The notes below the pieces were generated by a model. It had not been told where the DNA came from. It was given only the letters and a program-made list of their open reading frames with translations, and did no database searches. From Microbacterium sp. STN6 (lineage in GTDB: Bacteria; Actinomycetota; Actinomycetes; Actinomycetales; Microbacteriaceae), in the NCBI RefSeq assembly GCF_026410545.1, contig NZ_JAPMIT010000002.1:496001-560000 (forward strand): 64,000 nucleotides of DNA. Reading direction: 5' to 3'. The position numbers and the translations under genes are program-made. Of this stretch, positions 1-7,987 are shown one piece after another (positions within the stretch are counted from its first letter, which is position 1; every line of letters begins with the position of its first letter).

Positions 1-1062
1 GAGGTAGCCGCCGGTAGCCTGCTCCCACGGCTCCACGAGGTCGGCCGGCAGCGGCATGGCACCCGAGATGCCGATGGCAACACCGGCAAGGCTGACCTTC
101 TTCTCGTTGGCTGCGGCGAGCAGCCTGGCGCAGATGGGCGGCACGGCGGGCAGGAACGTGGGGGGCCTCTTCCGGAGCACGGGCAGCACCAGGTCGGGAT
201 CGAACTTGGGGAACAGCACGAGCCGCGCGCCCATGCTCATTGCGAACGTCAGGCACAGCGTGAGCCCGTACGCGTGGAACAGGGGAAGCACCGCGTAGAC
301 CACGGAGGTGCCGCGCGGGATCTGCGGCACCCACGCGCGGGCCTGCTCTGCGTTGGCCGTGAGGTTCGCGTGCGTGAGCACGGCCCCCTTCGGCGCGCCG
401 GTGGTGCCGCTCGTGTACTGGATCAGCGCCACGTCGTGCGGCTCGGGCCTGGCGACGGAGCGCTTGATGCGCCGGCTTTCCACCAGCTTCTGCCACGCCA
501 CGGTGCCGCGTGCCGGCCTGGTCAGCTGCTTCCTGGCCCGACGCGCGGCCGGCACTGGCAGTCGCAGGGCGAATCGCTTGCCCCACGGCATGGCCCGCGT
601 GATGTCGACGCCGACGACCGTGTCGACGGCCAGATCCGAGGGCAGATCCTGCACGGTCGGTGCGACCTGGTCCCACACGATGGCGATGCGCGCCCCATGA
701 TCCTCGAACTGGTGCCGAAGCTCCCGCGGCGTGTAGAGCGGGTTGTGTTCAACCACGATCGCGCCGAGACGCAGAACGGCATAGAAGGCGACCACGTGTT
801 GCGGGCAGTTGGGCAGCACAAGCGCCACCCTGTCGCCCTTGCGCACCCCGAGCCGCCGCAGCCCCTCCGCTGCACGCTCGATCTGGTCGCCAAGCTGGCG
901 GTAGGTGGTCGTCGCACCGAAGAACTCGAGAGCGACGTGCGAGCCGTATTGGTGTGCCGATTCCTCGATCAGGTGTGCCAGAGAGGCGGTCTGCTGCCCG
1001 ATGTCGTGCGGTACGGATTCGGCATAGCTCGCCAGCCAGGGGCGATCGTTCGTGCTGCTCAC
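1..1062 (-). CDS. Long-chain acyl-CoA ligase (AMP-forming), C-terminus cut by window edge
   Basis: This gene encodes an AMP-forming acyl-CoA synthetase that would activate fatty or aryl acids with ATP and CoA. The 354 residues inside the window carry the adenylation P-loop YTSGTTGAPKG at about 216-226, followed by an FHAYG segment near 262 and a GISGAMPLP segment near 331, which is the normal FadD order. The C-terminal subdomain lies outside the window. I chose the GTG at 1062 because homology-like sequence begins within about 20 codons of it. The TIGR03086-type gene upstream ends only 9 bases before this start, so the two are probably co-transcribed. The exact substrate cannot be read from sequence. 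Confidence 0.9.
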   Translation of the reverse strand, partial: MSSTNDRPWLASYAESVPHDIGQQTASLAHLIEESAHQYGSHVALEFFGATTTYRQLGDQIERAAEGLRRLGVRKGDRVALVLPNCPQHVVAFYAVLRLGAIVVEHNPLYTPRELRHQFEDHGARIAIVWDQVAPTVQDLPSDLAVDTVVGVDITRAMPWGKRFALRLPVPAARRARKQLTRPARGTVAWQKLVESRRIKRSVARPEPHDVALIQYTSGTTGAPKGAVLTHANLTANAEQARAWVPQIPRGTSVVYAVLPLFHAYGLTLCLTFAMSMGARLVLFPKFDPDLVLPVLRKRPPTFLPAVPPICARLLAAANEKKVSLAGVAIGISGAMPLPADLVEPWEQATGGYL

Positions 1063-1071
1063 CCTTCGAGC

Positions 1072-1638
1072 CTACGCGGCGATGCGGTCGTCCCTGCCGG
1101 TCAACGCGAGCAGGCGCGTCTGCAAGGGCGCGTCGTCGGTCACCGCGACGGGCGAGGCGAAGAGCCCGCTCGCCTCGAGCGTGTCCTTCTGCGGTTCGAA
1201 CAGGGTCCAGGCCGCCTCGACGAGCGCGGCGGGCAGCGCCTCATCCGCCCCCATCGCCCGCGCGAGATCCCACGTATGCACGATCACGTCGGACGCCTGT
1301 TCGCGCAGGTAGTCGAGCGCCTCGACCGTATCGTACGAGAGCTGCACCTTCTCGCCCAGGTCGACGCGTGACCATGCGTCAAGGGCGATGGCCGAGTAGC
1401 GCTGCCACTCGGCGACGAGGTCGGGGCCCAGGCGCAGGATGCGCAAGCGCGCCTCGCCCACGCTCCGCCCGTCGAGCAGCAACGGAACCCACTGCTGCTC
1501 CTCGATCACGTGCGAGACAAGCGCGCGCACATCCCATTCGGTGTCGGGCGTCGGAGCCTCCCAATCCGTGACCTTCTCGACGCGCCGGGCGAACTCGGCG
1601 TGCGCGTCACGCTGCACGTTCAGCCAGTCGATGCTCAC
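1072..1638 (-). CDS. TIGR03086/maleylpyruvate isomerase-like DinB-fold protein
   Basis: The 188-residue product looks like the mycothiol-dependent maleylpyruvate isomerase N-terminal/TIGR03086 family, four-helix-bundle proteins that often bind a metal through conserved His and Asp residues. Supporting segments are EWDVRALVSHVIEEQQW near residues 34-50, with the metal-site-like histidine, and VIVHTWDLARAMG near 118-130. It starts with ATG and sits directly upstream of the acyl-CoA ligase on the same strand. The family is common in mycothiol-producing actinobacteria, but the reaction is unknown for most members, so only the fold and likely metal or thiol association are proposed. Confidence 0.75.
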   Translation of the reverse strand: MSIDWLNVQRDAHAEFARRVEKVTDWEAPTPDTEWDVRALVSHVIEEQQWVPLLLDGRSVGEARLRILRLGPDLVAEWQRYSAIALDAWSRVDLGEKVQLSYDTVEALDYLREQASDVIVHTWDLARAMGADEALPAALVEAAWTLFEPQKDTLEASGLFASPVAVTDDAPLQTRLLALTGRDDRIAA

Positions 1639-1767
1639 AATGGTCTCCTCACGTTCGGTGGGTGGGGGCAGGCGCTCAGCTGATCGTTCGCAGCTGTGTC
1701 ACAACCAACGCACGCGGTCGCCGCTCTGTTCCCGGCTCTGCACGCCATGCGCTGCTCGCGGGCCGTG

Positions 1768-2439
1768 TCACCGCGCCGACTTCGATACCTGCTGCCAGAG
1801 TGCCTCGGCGATGGGAGTGTTCCCGCTCGTCGCCTCCCAGCACCGGCCCACCGTGTCGGCCTGGTCGAGGGCGGCAACGATGAGAGCCGCGACGTCGGCG
1901 CGGGGTATCGAGCCGCGAGCGACGTGAGCGCCGAGCTCGACATGCCCCGTTCCGGGCTCGTTCGTCAGGGTGCCGGGGCGCAGGATCGTCCACTGCAGAC
2001 CGCTGGCGCGCAGCTCGGCATCCGCATCGCGCTTCGCCTCCACGTATGCGCGCCAGACCTCGTCGGCGTCGTCTGCGACCGGCTCGTCGACACCCCAGGC
2101 CGAGACCTGCACGAATCGATGGATGCCGGCGGTGCGCGCCGCAGCCTGGGCGAGCACCGATCCGCCGAAGTCGACGGTGCGCTTGCGCTCGACGCCCGAT
2201 CCCGCGCCGGCGCCCGCGCTGAAGACGACCGCGGTGCAGCCCGCGAACGCGTCAGCCAGCTCGTCCGCAGTCGCCTTCTCGACGTCGAGCACGACGCCGC
2301 TGCCGCCCAGACGGTACACGTCGTCGGCATGTTCGGGGTTGCGCACGATGCCGACGAACTCGTCGAAACGGTCGTAGAGCACGCGCATGAGCTGTTGGGC
2401 CACCAGGCCGTGGGCGCCGACGATCGCGATGCGAGACAT
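1768..2439 (-). CDS. NAD(P)-binding atypical short-chain reductase
   Basis: This 223-residue protein is an atypical or extended SDR of the NAD(P)H-binding (SDR_a5-like) group. The N-terminus has a Rossmann beta strand and glycine motif, IAIVGAHGLVAQ at residues 4-15, and the middle contains VVFSAGAGAGSG followed by FVQVSAWGVDEP. The segment WTILRPGTLTNEPG is typical of this group. A canonical YxxxK pair is not obvious, although YVEAKRDAD at about 138 gives a Y-x3-K-like spacing. The substrate is unknown. It is monocistronic-looking, separated by about 130 bases from the TIGR03086 gene downstream. Confidence 0.8.
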   Translation of the reverse strand: MSRIAIVGAHGLVAQQLMRVLYDRFDEFVGIVRNPEHADDVYRLGGSGVVLDVEKATADELADAFAGCTAVVFSAGAGAGSGVERKRTVDFGGSVLAQAAARTAGIHRFVQVSAWGVDEPVADDADEVWRAYVEAKRDADAELRASGLQWTILRPGTLTNEPGTGHVELGAHVARGSIPRADVAALIVAALDQADTVGRCWEATSGNTPIAEALWQQVSKSAR

Positions 2440-2530
2440 GACCCCATCATGCGCCCGAGCGGGTGCGGGCGTCGAGTGCGGGCCCGGCCGGTGGTAGCGT
2501 CATCTCGAACACGCCAGGAGAGGACCGCTC

Positions 2531-2836
2531 GTGCTGCTGCACCTTGAGATGCTGCTGCGTCTCGTCAGCACCGCGGTCGACGGCGCCCTCACGCTCGGCC
2601 TGCCTGGCAGCATCCTCGCCCTCGCCTCCCTGGTCGGCGCCGCCTCTCTCGTGGCCGTCGCCGTGGTCATCGCGGCCCGCTCCGTGGCGGCGCTCGCCGC
2701 GGCCCTCGCGCTCGCCGGCCCCGCACCGCGTGCGGAATGCGCCGCCGACATCGGCCAGCTTCTTGCCCAGAGCGACCCGGATGCCGCGGGCCGCCCCCGC
2801 CCTCGAGCCCCCTCGGCGATCCCCTCGGCCGCGTAG
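2531..2836 (+). CDS. DUF6412-like small membrane protein
   Basis: This 101-residue product has one long hydrophobic stretch at about residues 20-62, probably two short membrane helices, and a charged Pro/Arg-rich tail. It resembles the small DUF6412 proteins found in Microbacteriaceae next to a YidC-type insertase gene, and here the insertase starts 130 bases downstream on the same strand. No catalytic motif is visible. A role in membrane protein insertion is suggested only by the neighbour. The start codon is GTG in a GC-rich leader and could be slightly misplaced. Confidence 0.6.
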   Translation: MLLHLEMLLRLVSTAVDGALTLGLPGSILALASLVGAASLVAVAVVIAARSVAALAAALALAGPAPRAECAADIGQLLAQSDPDAAGRPRPRAPSAIPSAA

Positions 2837-2965
2837 CCACGCCCGTCGCCGAACCCGCCCCGCGGGCGGAACTCGTCGATCCGCGCTGCCCACCTCAGCG
2901 GGCAGCGCCTCGTGCCTCACGGCCATACGTCACCCATTTGACGCGTATGACACAAGGGATCACCC

Positions 2966-3778
2966 ATGGACTTCTTCTCGTTCGGGCCGATTGCCGCCGT
3001 TCTCGGCGCGGCCTATTCGTTTCTTACGGCGCTCAGCGCCATGCTCACCCCGCTGTTCGGCACGGCCGCAGCGGCCGCTTCGATTGTGGCGCTCACCCTG
3101 CTGGTGCGTGCCGCGCTCATTCCCGTCGGCGTCTCGCAGGTGCGCGCCGAGAACACCCGGCGCCGCCTCGCGCCCAGGCTGGCCGAGTTGCAGCGACGGC
3201 ATCGGGGCAATCCCGAGCGGCTGCAGCGCGAGACCATGGCTCTCTACAGGCAGGAGAACGCGTCGCCGTTCGCCGGTTGCCTTCCGCTTGTGCTGCAGGC
3301 GCCTGTGCTCTCGATCGTGTACGCCCTGTTCCTGCACCCCCAGATCAACGGGAGTGCGAACGCGTTGCTCGCGCAGCACCTCGGGCCGGTGCCGCTTGGT
3401 GCGAGCTTCATACACCTGCTGGGAACCGCTGGGGGCGCAGCGGGCGGAACCGTGGGGCCCGTCGGACTGATCGTCGTGGGCGCGGTGCTCGCGCTGATCG
3501 CGGGTGTCGCCGCGGCATCCCGTCGCCTGCTTGCCTCTGCTGCGACTCCGGGGCTCTCGCCTGCCCCGGTGCCCTCGCCCGCTGCGGCGACGCCCGGCTC
3601 CGCTTCCGCCCCCGCCGGTCTTGCACGCGTGCTCTCGTTCCTGCCGTTCCTCACGGTCGTGTTCGCGGCGTTCGTGCCGGTGGCGGCGGCGCTCTACCTG
3701 CTGACCACGACCTCGTGGACCCTGGCCGAGCGGCTCGTGGTGCGCCGTGTACTCGCCCGCGGCGGGGCGCGCGGCTGA
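2966..3778 (+). CDS. yidC: YidC/Oxa1-family membrane protein insertase
   Basis: The 270-residue protein is a short YidC/Oxa1 insertase that would integrate proteins into the cytoplasmic membrane. The hydrophobic segment near residues 35-55 holds the arginine (R48 in LLVRAALIPV) that lines the hydrophilic groove in this family. It is followed by the basic cytoplasmic loop with MALYRQENASPFAGCLP and by three further membrane segments near 98-115, 160-180 and 215-240. At 270 residues it is shorter than the main actinobacterial YidC and is not beside rpmH/rnpA/jag, so it is likely a second paralogue. The last codons lie inside a 24-bp tandem repeat. Confidence 0.85.
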   Translation: MDFFSFGPIAAVLGAAYSFLTALSAMLTPLFGTAAAAASIVALTLLVRAALIPVGVSQVRAENTRRRLAPRLAELQRRHRGNPERLQRETMALYRQENASPFAGCLPLVLQAPVLSIVYALFLHPQINGSANALLAQHLGPVPLGASFIHLLGTAGGAAGGTVGPVGLIVVGAVLALIAGVAAASRRLLASAATPGLSPAPVPSPAAATPGSASAPAGLARVLSFLPFLTVVFAAFVPVAAALYLLTTTSWTLAERLVVRRVLARGGARG

Positions 3779-3862
3779 CGCGGTGCGATGGCACGCGGCT
3801 GACCCGCCGCGACGGCGCACGGCTGACCCGCCGCGATGACGCACGGCTGACGCGTCGCCGTG
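3767..3862. repeat. Four 24-bp tandem repeats over the insertase stop codon
   Basis: Four consecutive 24-base units (3767-3790, 3791-3814, 3815-3838, 3839-3862) share the core CGGCTGAC followed by a GC-rich block. The first unit contains the insertase stop codon and the last ends just before the convergent EXPERA gene. Units 2 and 3 are nearly identical, while 1 and 4 have several substitutions. Confidence 0.85.
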
Positions 3863-3874
3863 TTGGCGTTCTGC

Positions 3875-4378
3875 TCAGAACCGCCTGGCGAACGGCTGCG
3901 GTCGGCGCATGCGGACGAGCAGCAGGATCGGCAGCAGCACGTACGGCACGTTGAACGCGAGGAACTTGCCCGGGTTGGGCGTCACCCATTGCGCCTCGCC
4001 GAAGAACTCGACACCGAACACGACGATGCCGGTGATCGACGCGATCATGGTTGCGTAGATGACGGCGGGAAGCTGGATTCCGTTCCAGCCCCGGATGAGC
4101 GCGACGACGAGCACGACATAGAACGGCATATAGACGAATGCCGAGAGGCCGGTCACGATGCGCATCCAGGTCGGCGGCGTCATGAACAGCGGGTCGGTGT
4201 CGTGCGCGTACCACCAGTTGGAATTCACGAAGAAGTTCGACGACGCGTGCGAGATGTCGACACCGAGCGTCGGCAGCAGGTCGCTGATGAGCGACGTCAC
4301 GGTGAACGCGCTGAACACGACGATGAACACGATATCGATGGGGCGGCTCTTCAGGGGCAGCGTGCGGGTGGCGTCCAT
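3875..4378 (-). CDS. EXPERA-domain (emopamil-binding-like) membrane protein
   Basis: The 167-residue protein has four predicted membrane helices (about 14-34, 68-92, 100-125 and 135-155) and the aromatic-rich loop NSNWWYAHDTDPLF between helices 1 and 2. This pattern matches the EXPERA domain of emopamil-binding/TMEM97-like proteins, thought in eukaryotes to bind or isomerise sterols; the bacterial role is unknown. It converges on the YidC-type gene and is divergent from the gene at 4427, with only 48 bases between their starts. Confidence 0.7.
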   Translation of the reverse strand: MDATRTLPLKSRPIDIVFIVVFSAFTVTSLISDLLPTLGVDISHASSNFFVNSNWWYAHDTDPLFMTPPTWMRIVTGLSAFVYMPFYVVLVVALIRGWNGIQLPAVIYATMIASITGIVVFGVEFFGEAQWVTPNPGKFLAFNVPYVLLPILLLVRMRRPQPFARRF

Positions 4379-4426
4379 GGCGCGACCACTCTAGCGGCCG
4401 CGCAGGGCGGCTTCTATGCTGACACT

Positions 4427-5056
4427 ATGTTCGTCGAGGGCACCCTTCGATGGCAGGTCACAGAAGACTGCCCATGGGACCTGCTGATGGCGCTCTGCCT
4501 GCGCGACCTGGCCGGTATGACGGATGCGGGCGAGCCGCCGCTGCCGGCCGTCGCGCCCGCCGTCCTGCCGTCCAGCGCCGGCGCCCTCGCACGCAGCACA
4601 CTCGCCTCGAGCGTGCAGACCGACACGGCCGAGCTGAGGGCGCAGTGGGGTGCCTGGTGGCGGCGAACCGCCGTGCGTGAGTCGCGACCCGTGGCCTCGG
4701 CTCTGCGGCCGCCGCACTTCGCCGAGTTCGACCGCGAGCTCGCCCTGCAGGATCTCGTGGAGAACAACTACGAGGCGGCGTACGCGTGGAGCGCCGCCCG
4801 TTTCGATGAATACACCGACTCGCGAACGCGCCGGCACGCCAGTCTCACGGCAGACGTCGTTGACGTCGTCCGCGACCGAGAGCACGCCCTGAGACGCCAG
4901 GCCGGTTACTTCAGGCTCGACTTGCTCGTGCTGCCCCTCGCGTCATCGGGGGCGTGGGTGGTCGCCCCGCACACCGTGGCCATCAGCCAGAGCCTTCGGG
5001 ACGACTCCTCGGCGTTCCGTCGCTGGCTTCGCCCCATCGTGCACGCGCTCGTGTAA
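4427..5056 (+). CDS. Conserved hypothetical protein
   Basis: I do not recognise this 209-residue protein. It is soluble in appearance, acidic, and rich in Trp and Arg (WGAWWRRTAV near 77-86; HFAEFDRELALQ near 99-110). A C-terminal hydrophobic stretch, LDLLVLPLASSGAWVVAP, is followed by a helical end. It has no signal peptide. I chose the ATG at 4427 because upstream sequence belongs to the divergent EXPERA gene and its promoter region. The protein looks like a lineage-specific actinobacterial hypothetical. Confidence 0.7.
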   Translation: MFVEGTLRWQVTEDCPWDLLMALCLRDLAGMTDAGEPPLPAVAPAVLPSSAGALARSTLASSVQTDTAELRAQWGAWWRRTAVRESRPVASALRPPHFAEFDRELALQDLVENNYEAAYAWSAARFDEYTDSRTRRHASLTADVVDVVRDREHALRRQAGYFRLDLLVLPLASSGAWVVAPHTVAISQSLRDDSSAFRRWLRPIVHALV

Positions 5057-5089
5057 ACGCGGTGGTCGAGTAGCCCGCGCTACAGGGCC

Positions 5090-6094
5090 TCAGCTCGGCC
5101 GCGACTCGGGCGAGACGGTCTTCGTCGGGTCCGTCTCGGCGAGGCCGCCGAGCGCCTCATCGATGCGCGCGAGCACGGTCGCATCGAGCGTGACACCGGC
5201 GGCCTGCGCGTTCGACACGACCTGCTCGGGCCGGGAGGCCCCCACGATCGCACCCGCGACGTTGGGGTTGGCGAGCACCCACGCGATGGCGAGCTGTGCC
5301 ATCGTGATTCCGACCTCGTCGGCGATCGGCTGCAGCTTCTGCACGCCCTCAAGCACGTCGTCGCGCATGAACCCCTTGATGGCGCTCGCGCCGCCCTTCT
5401 CATCCGTCGCGCGCGAGCCGGCGGGCAGCTCGGCACCTGGCTTGTACTTGCCGGTCAGCACGCCCTGCGCCACGGGCGACCACACGATCTGCGAAATCCC
5501 GAGCTCTTCCGAGGTGGGTATCACCTCCTGCTCGATGACCCGCCACAGCATCGAGTACTGCGGCTGGTTCGAGATGAGCTGAATGCCGAGATCCCGCGCG
5601 AGCGCTCGCCCGGCGCGCAGCTGGTCGGCGTTCCACTCGCTGACGCCGATGTAAAGCGCCTTGCCGGCACGAACGACGTCGGCGAACGCCTGCATCGTTT
5701 CCTCGATCGGCGTCTCGTGGTCGAAACGGTGCGCCTGGTAGAGATCGACGTAGTCGGTGCCGAGGCGGGTGAGCGAGCCGTCGATCGACTCCATGATGTG
5801 CTTGCGAGAGAGGCCGCTGTCGTTGTGCCCGCGCGGCCCGGTGGGCCAATAGACCTTCGTGAAGATCTCGAGCGAGGCCCGCCGCTCGCTCGCCAGCGCG
5901 GCGCCGAGCACCGACTCCGCGGCGGTGTTCGCATAGGCGTCCGCCGTGTCGAACGTGGTGATGCCGGCCTCGAGGGCGGCGCGCACGCACTGCGTCGCGA
6001 CGTCGTTCTCGACCTGCGATCCATGCGTGAGCCAGTTGCCGTAGATGATCTCCGAGATTTTGAGTCCGCTGTTGCCGAGATACCTGAATTCCAT
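5090..6094 (-). CDS. Aldo/keto reductase, Kv-beta-like subfamily
   Basis: The 334-residue product is a TIM-barrel NADPH-dependent aldo/keto reductase. The catalytic tetrad is visible: D49 and Y54 in FDTADAY, K80 in IFTKVYW and H122 in YQAHRFD. The C-terminal cofactor segment AIVGASRPEQVVSNA is also present. Length and sequence resemble the potassium-channel beta-subunit/YghZ-like group. An in-frame start nine codons further upstream exists, but MEFRYLGNSGLKIS matches the usual family N-terminus, so the ATG at 6094 was chosen. The gene is divergent from dinB. Confidence 0.92.
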   Translation of the reverse strand: MEFRYLGNSGLKISEIIYGNWLTHGSQVENDVATQCVRAALEAGITTFDTADAYANTAAESVLGAALASERRASLEIFTKVYWPTGPRGHNDSGLSRKHIMESIDGSLTRLGTDYVDLYQAHRFDHETPIEETMQAFADVVRAGKALYIGVSEWNADQLRAGRALARDLGIQLISNQPQYSMLWRVIEQEVIPTSEELGISQIVWSPVAQGVLTGKYKPGAELPAGSRATDEKGGASAIKGFMRDDVLEGVQKLQPIADEVGITMAQLAIAWVLANPNVAGAIVGASRPEQVVSNAQAAGVTLDATVLARIDEALGGLAETDPTKTVSPESRPS

Positions 6095-6168
6095 CCCCTC
6101 AGAGTACGCGCGGAAGCCCACTGCTTTCGCGCGCGGCGGATGTCGGCGGCCGATGCGAGACTGGGGGA

Positions 6169-7449
6169 GTGGGGCGAACAGACGGCAGCGATCGGCGGGT
6201 GACGACGTCCCCGGTCGACGACTCCGGCGCCGGCATCCTGCACGTCGACATGGACGCGTTCTTCGCCTCCGTCGAGCTGCTCGATCACCCCGAACTGGTC
6301 GGCAAGCCGGCCATCGTCGGGCACGCCACCGGGCGCTCGGTCGTCACCAGCGCAACGTACGAGGCAAGGCGTCGCGGTGTGCGCAGCGCCATGCCGGTCT
6401 CGCAGGCGCTCCGGCTGTGCCCTGACGCCGTGGTGCTCACACCCCACATGCAGAAGTACCGCGAATATTCTGCGCGGGTCATGCAGCTGTTCGGCGAGGT
6501 CACGCCCGTCGTCGAGCAGGTGAGCATCGACGAGGCGTTCCTCGATGTCTCGGGCGCCCGACGCCTTCTTGGCTCCCCCGCCGACATCGGTGCCACGTTG
6601 CGGCGTCGCGTGCGTGAGCAGACGGGCTTGCCCTGCTCCGTCGGCATCGCCGGCACCAAGTTCGTCGCCAAGCTCGCGTCGGGCCGGGCCAAGCCAGACG
6701 GCCTGCTCGTCGTGCCGGTGGCCGAGACGCTCGCGTTCCTGCACCCGCTTCCCGTCGGCGCCCTGTGGGGCGTGGGCCCGAGCACAGAAGAGTCCCTGAC
6801 GCGCCGCGGCCTGCGCACGGTGGCCGACATCGCAGCGACCCCGCTCGAGGTGCTGCAGCGCTGGGTCGGTGAGGCGGTTGGGCGCAAACTGCACGAGCTT
6901 TCTCATGGTGTTGACCCGCGACCGGTCGCATCCGCTTCTCGCGAGAAGAGCGTGGGCCACGAGGTCACGTTCGAGCACGACGTGACGGATGCGGCGGTGC
7001 TGCGCCGTGAGCTGCTTCGCCTCGCCGGGCAGACGGGTGAGCGGCTGCGCCGGGCGGGTCTCGTCGGCCGCACGGTGTCGCTCAAGCTGCGCTACGGCGA
7101 CTTCCGCACGGTGACGCGCTCGCGTACGCTCGCGGAGCACACCGATGTGGGGCGACGCGTCTACGACGAGGTCGCCGCCGTCTTCGACGCGCTGTGGGCG
7201 CCGGGCGACGCGATTCGTCTCATCGGCGTTCGCATGGAGCAGCTACAGCCGGGCGGCGAGGGCGGGCTGGCGCTCTGGGATCCAGACGAGGAATGGCGCG
7301 ACGCCGAGCGGGCGCTCGACGAGGTCGCCGCCCGGTTCGGCGGTGGGGCGATCGGGCCGGCGTCGCTGGTGCGAACGCGGCCACGACGTGTGGGCGACAC
7401 CTCCAGCATCCGCTCGTCAGGGCTGTTGCCGCCCGCGCGCGACGGGTAG
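6169..7449 (+). CDS. dinB: DNA polymerase IV (Y-family translesion polymerase)
   Basis: The 426-residue protein is a Y-family polymerase that copies damaged templates. Metal-binding acidic residues are present: D27 and D29 in HVDMDAFFASVE, and D121-E122 in VSIDEAFLDVSG. The palm, finger, thumb (helix-hairpin-helix near 190-215) and little-finger regions follow in order. It is longer than the E. coli enzyme because of about 20 extra N-terminal residues and a C-terminal extension. The GTG start at 6169 overlaps a purine-rich GGGGGAG stretch; the GTG ten codons downstream is an alternative. No LexA box was recognised upstream. Confidence 0.93.
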   Translation: MGRTDGSDRRVTTSPVDDSGAGILHVDMDAFFASVELLDHPELVGKPAIVGHATGRSVVTSATYEARRRGVRSAMPVSQALRLCPDAVVLTPHMQKYREYSARVMQLFGEVTPVVEQVSIDEAFLDVSGARRLLGSPADIGATLRRRVREQTGLPCSVGIAGTKFVAKLASGRAKPDGLLVVPVAETLAFLHPLPVGALWGVGPSTEESLTRRGLRTVADIAATPLEVLQRWVGEAVGRKLHELSHGVDPRPVASASREKSVGHEVTFEHDVTDAAVLRRELLRLAGQTGERLRRAGLVGRTVSLKLRYGDFRTVTRSRTLAEHTDVGRRVYDEVAAVFDALWAPGDAIRLIGVRMEQLQPGGEGGLALWDPDEEWRDAERALDEVAARFGGGAIGPASLVRTRPRRVGDTSSIRSSGLLPPARDG

Positions 7450-7459
7450 CGTTGCCAGC

Positions 7460-7798
7460 ATGGCGAACCTGGCAGCACGTCTGGCGGAAACAGTGTCGAA
7501 GCTCGGGGTGAAGAGCTCATACGGCGACCCGGTTGAGGTGAACGGCGTCACGGTGATCCCCGTGGCGCTCGTGCAGTTCGGCTTTGGGGGCGGCAGCGAC
7601 GCGGGCGAGGGCGAATCCGATGCCGTCGCGGGCGGTGGCGGCGGGGGAGGCATGAGTATTCCGTTCGGCGCATACGTGCGTGACATCAACGGATTCCGGT
7701 TCGAGCCGAACCTCATCACGCTCGTCGCCGTCAGCATCCCGTTCGTCTGGCTCGCGGGTCGCGCCGGGGCCAGGCTTATCAAGGCGCTCAAGCGCTAG
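7460..7798 (+). CDS. GerW/YtfJ-like protein
   Basis: The 112-residue protein resembles the GerW (YtfJ) family: an N-terminal helix, a VNGVTVIPVALVQFGFG strand pair, an acidic spacer, a glycine run near 64-71, then a hydrophobic C-terminal helix that probably anchors it in the membrane. In Bacillus this family is linked to spore germination, but non-sporulating actinobacteria carry homologues of unknown role. It begins 10 bases after dinB, so co-transcription is likely. Confidence 0.75.
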   Translation: MANLAARLAETVSKLGVKSSYGDPVEVNGVTVIPVALVQFGFGGGSDAGEGESDAVAGGGGGGGMSIPFGAYVRDINGFRFEPNLITLVAVSIPFVWLAGRAGARLIKALKR

Positions 7799-7815
7799 AA
7801 GCCCTATACTCGTCA

Positions 7816-7912
7816 CTTGAACACGGGAGTCCGGTGAGCCGGGCTGAGAGGAAACTTCTCCAAGTTTCGACCGTCGAACCTGATCTGGGTCATGCCAGCG
7901 CAGGGAGGCATC
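7816..7912 (+). ncRNA. TPP (THI-box) riboswitch
   Basis: The region carries the conserved THI-element blocks in order: ACACGGGAG at 7821-7829, GGGCTGAGAGG near 7841-7851, a variable stem, GACCGTCGAACCTGATCTGG near 7869-7888, then CATGCCAGCGCAGGGA at 7891-7906. Thiamine pyrophosphate binding would repress the ykoEDC thiamine transport genes that start 75 bases downstream. Boundaries are approximate. Confidence 0.95.
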
Positions 7913-7987
7913 CACACTCTCCGATCCCCGGCACCCGCCGGTGATCGCACCCGTGCCCTCGTTACATCACGTGAAGGGGCACGAACA

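Noticed and set aside
274-1571. Long plus-strand frames opposite the acyl-CoA ligase and TIGR03086 genes
   Set aside because: These are Arg/Pro/Ala-rich shadow frames typical of high-GC DNA, opposite genes with clear family motifs.
1639-1767. Possible small gene between the TIGR03086 gene and the SDR gene
   Set aside because: No frame has a ribosome-binding site, family-like sequence or normal codon use.
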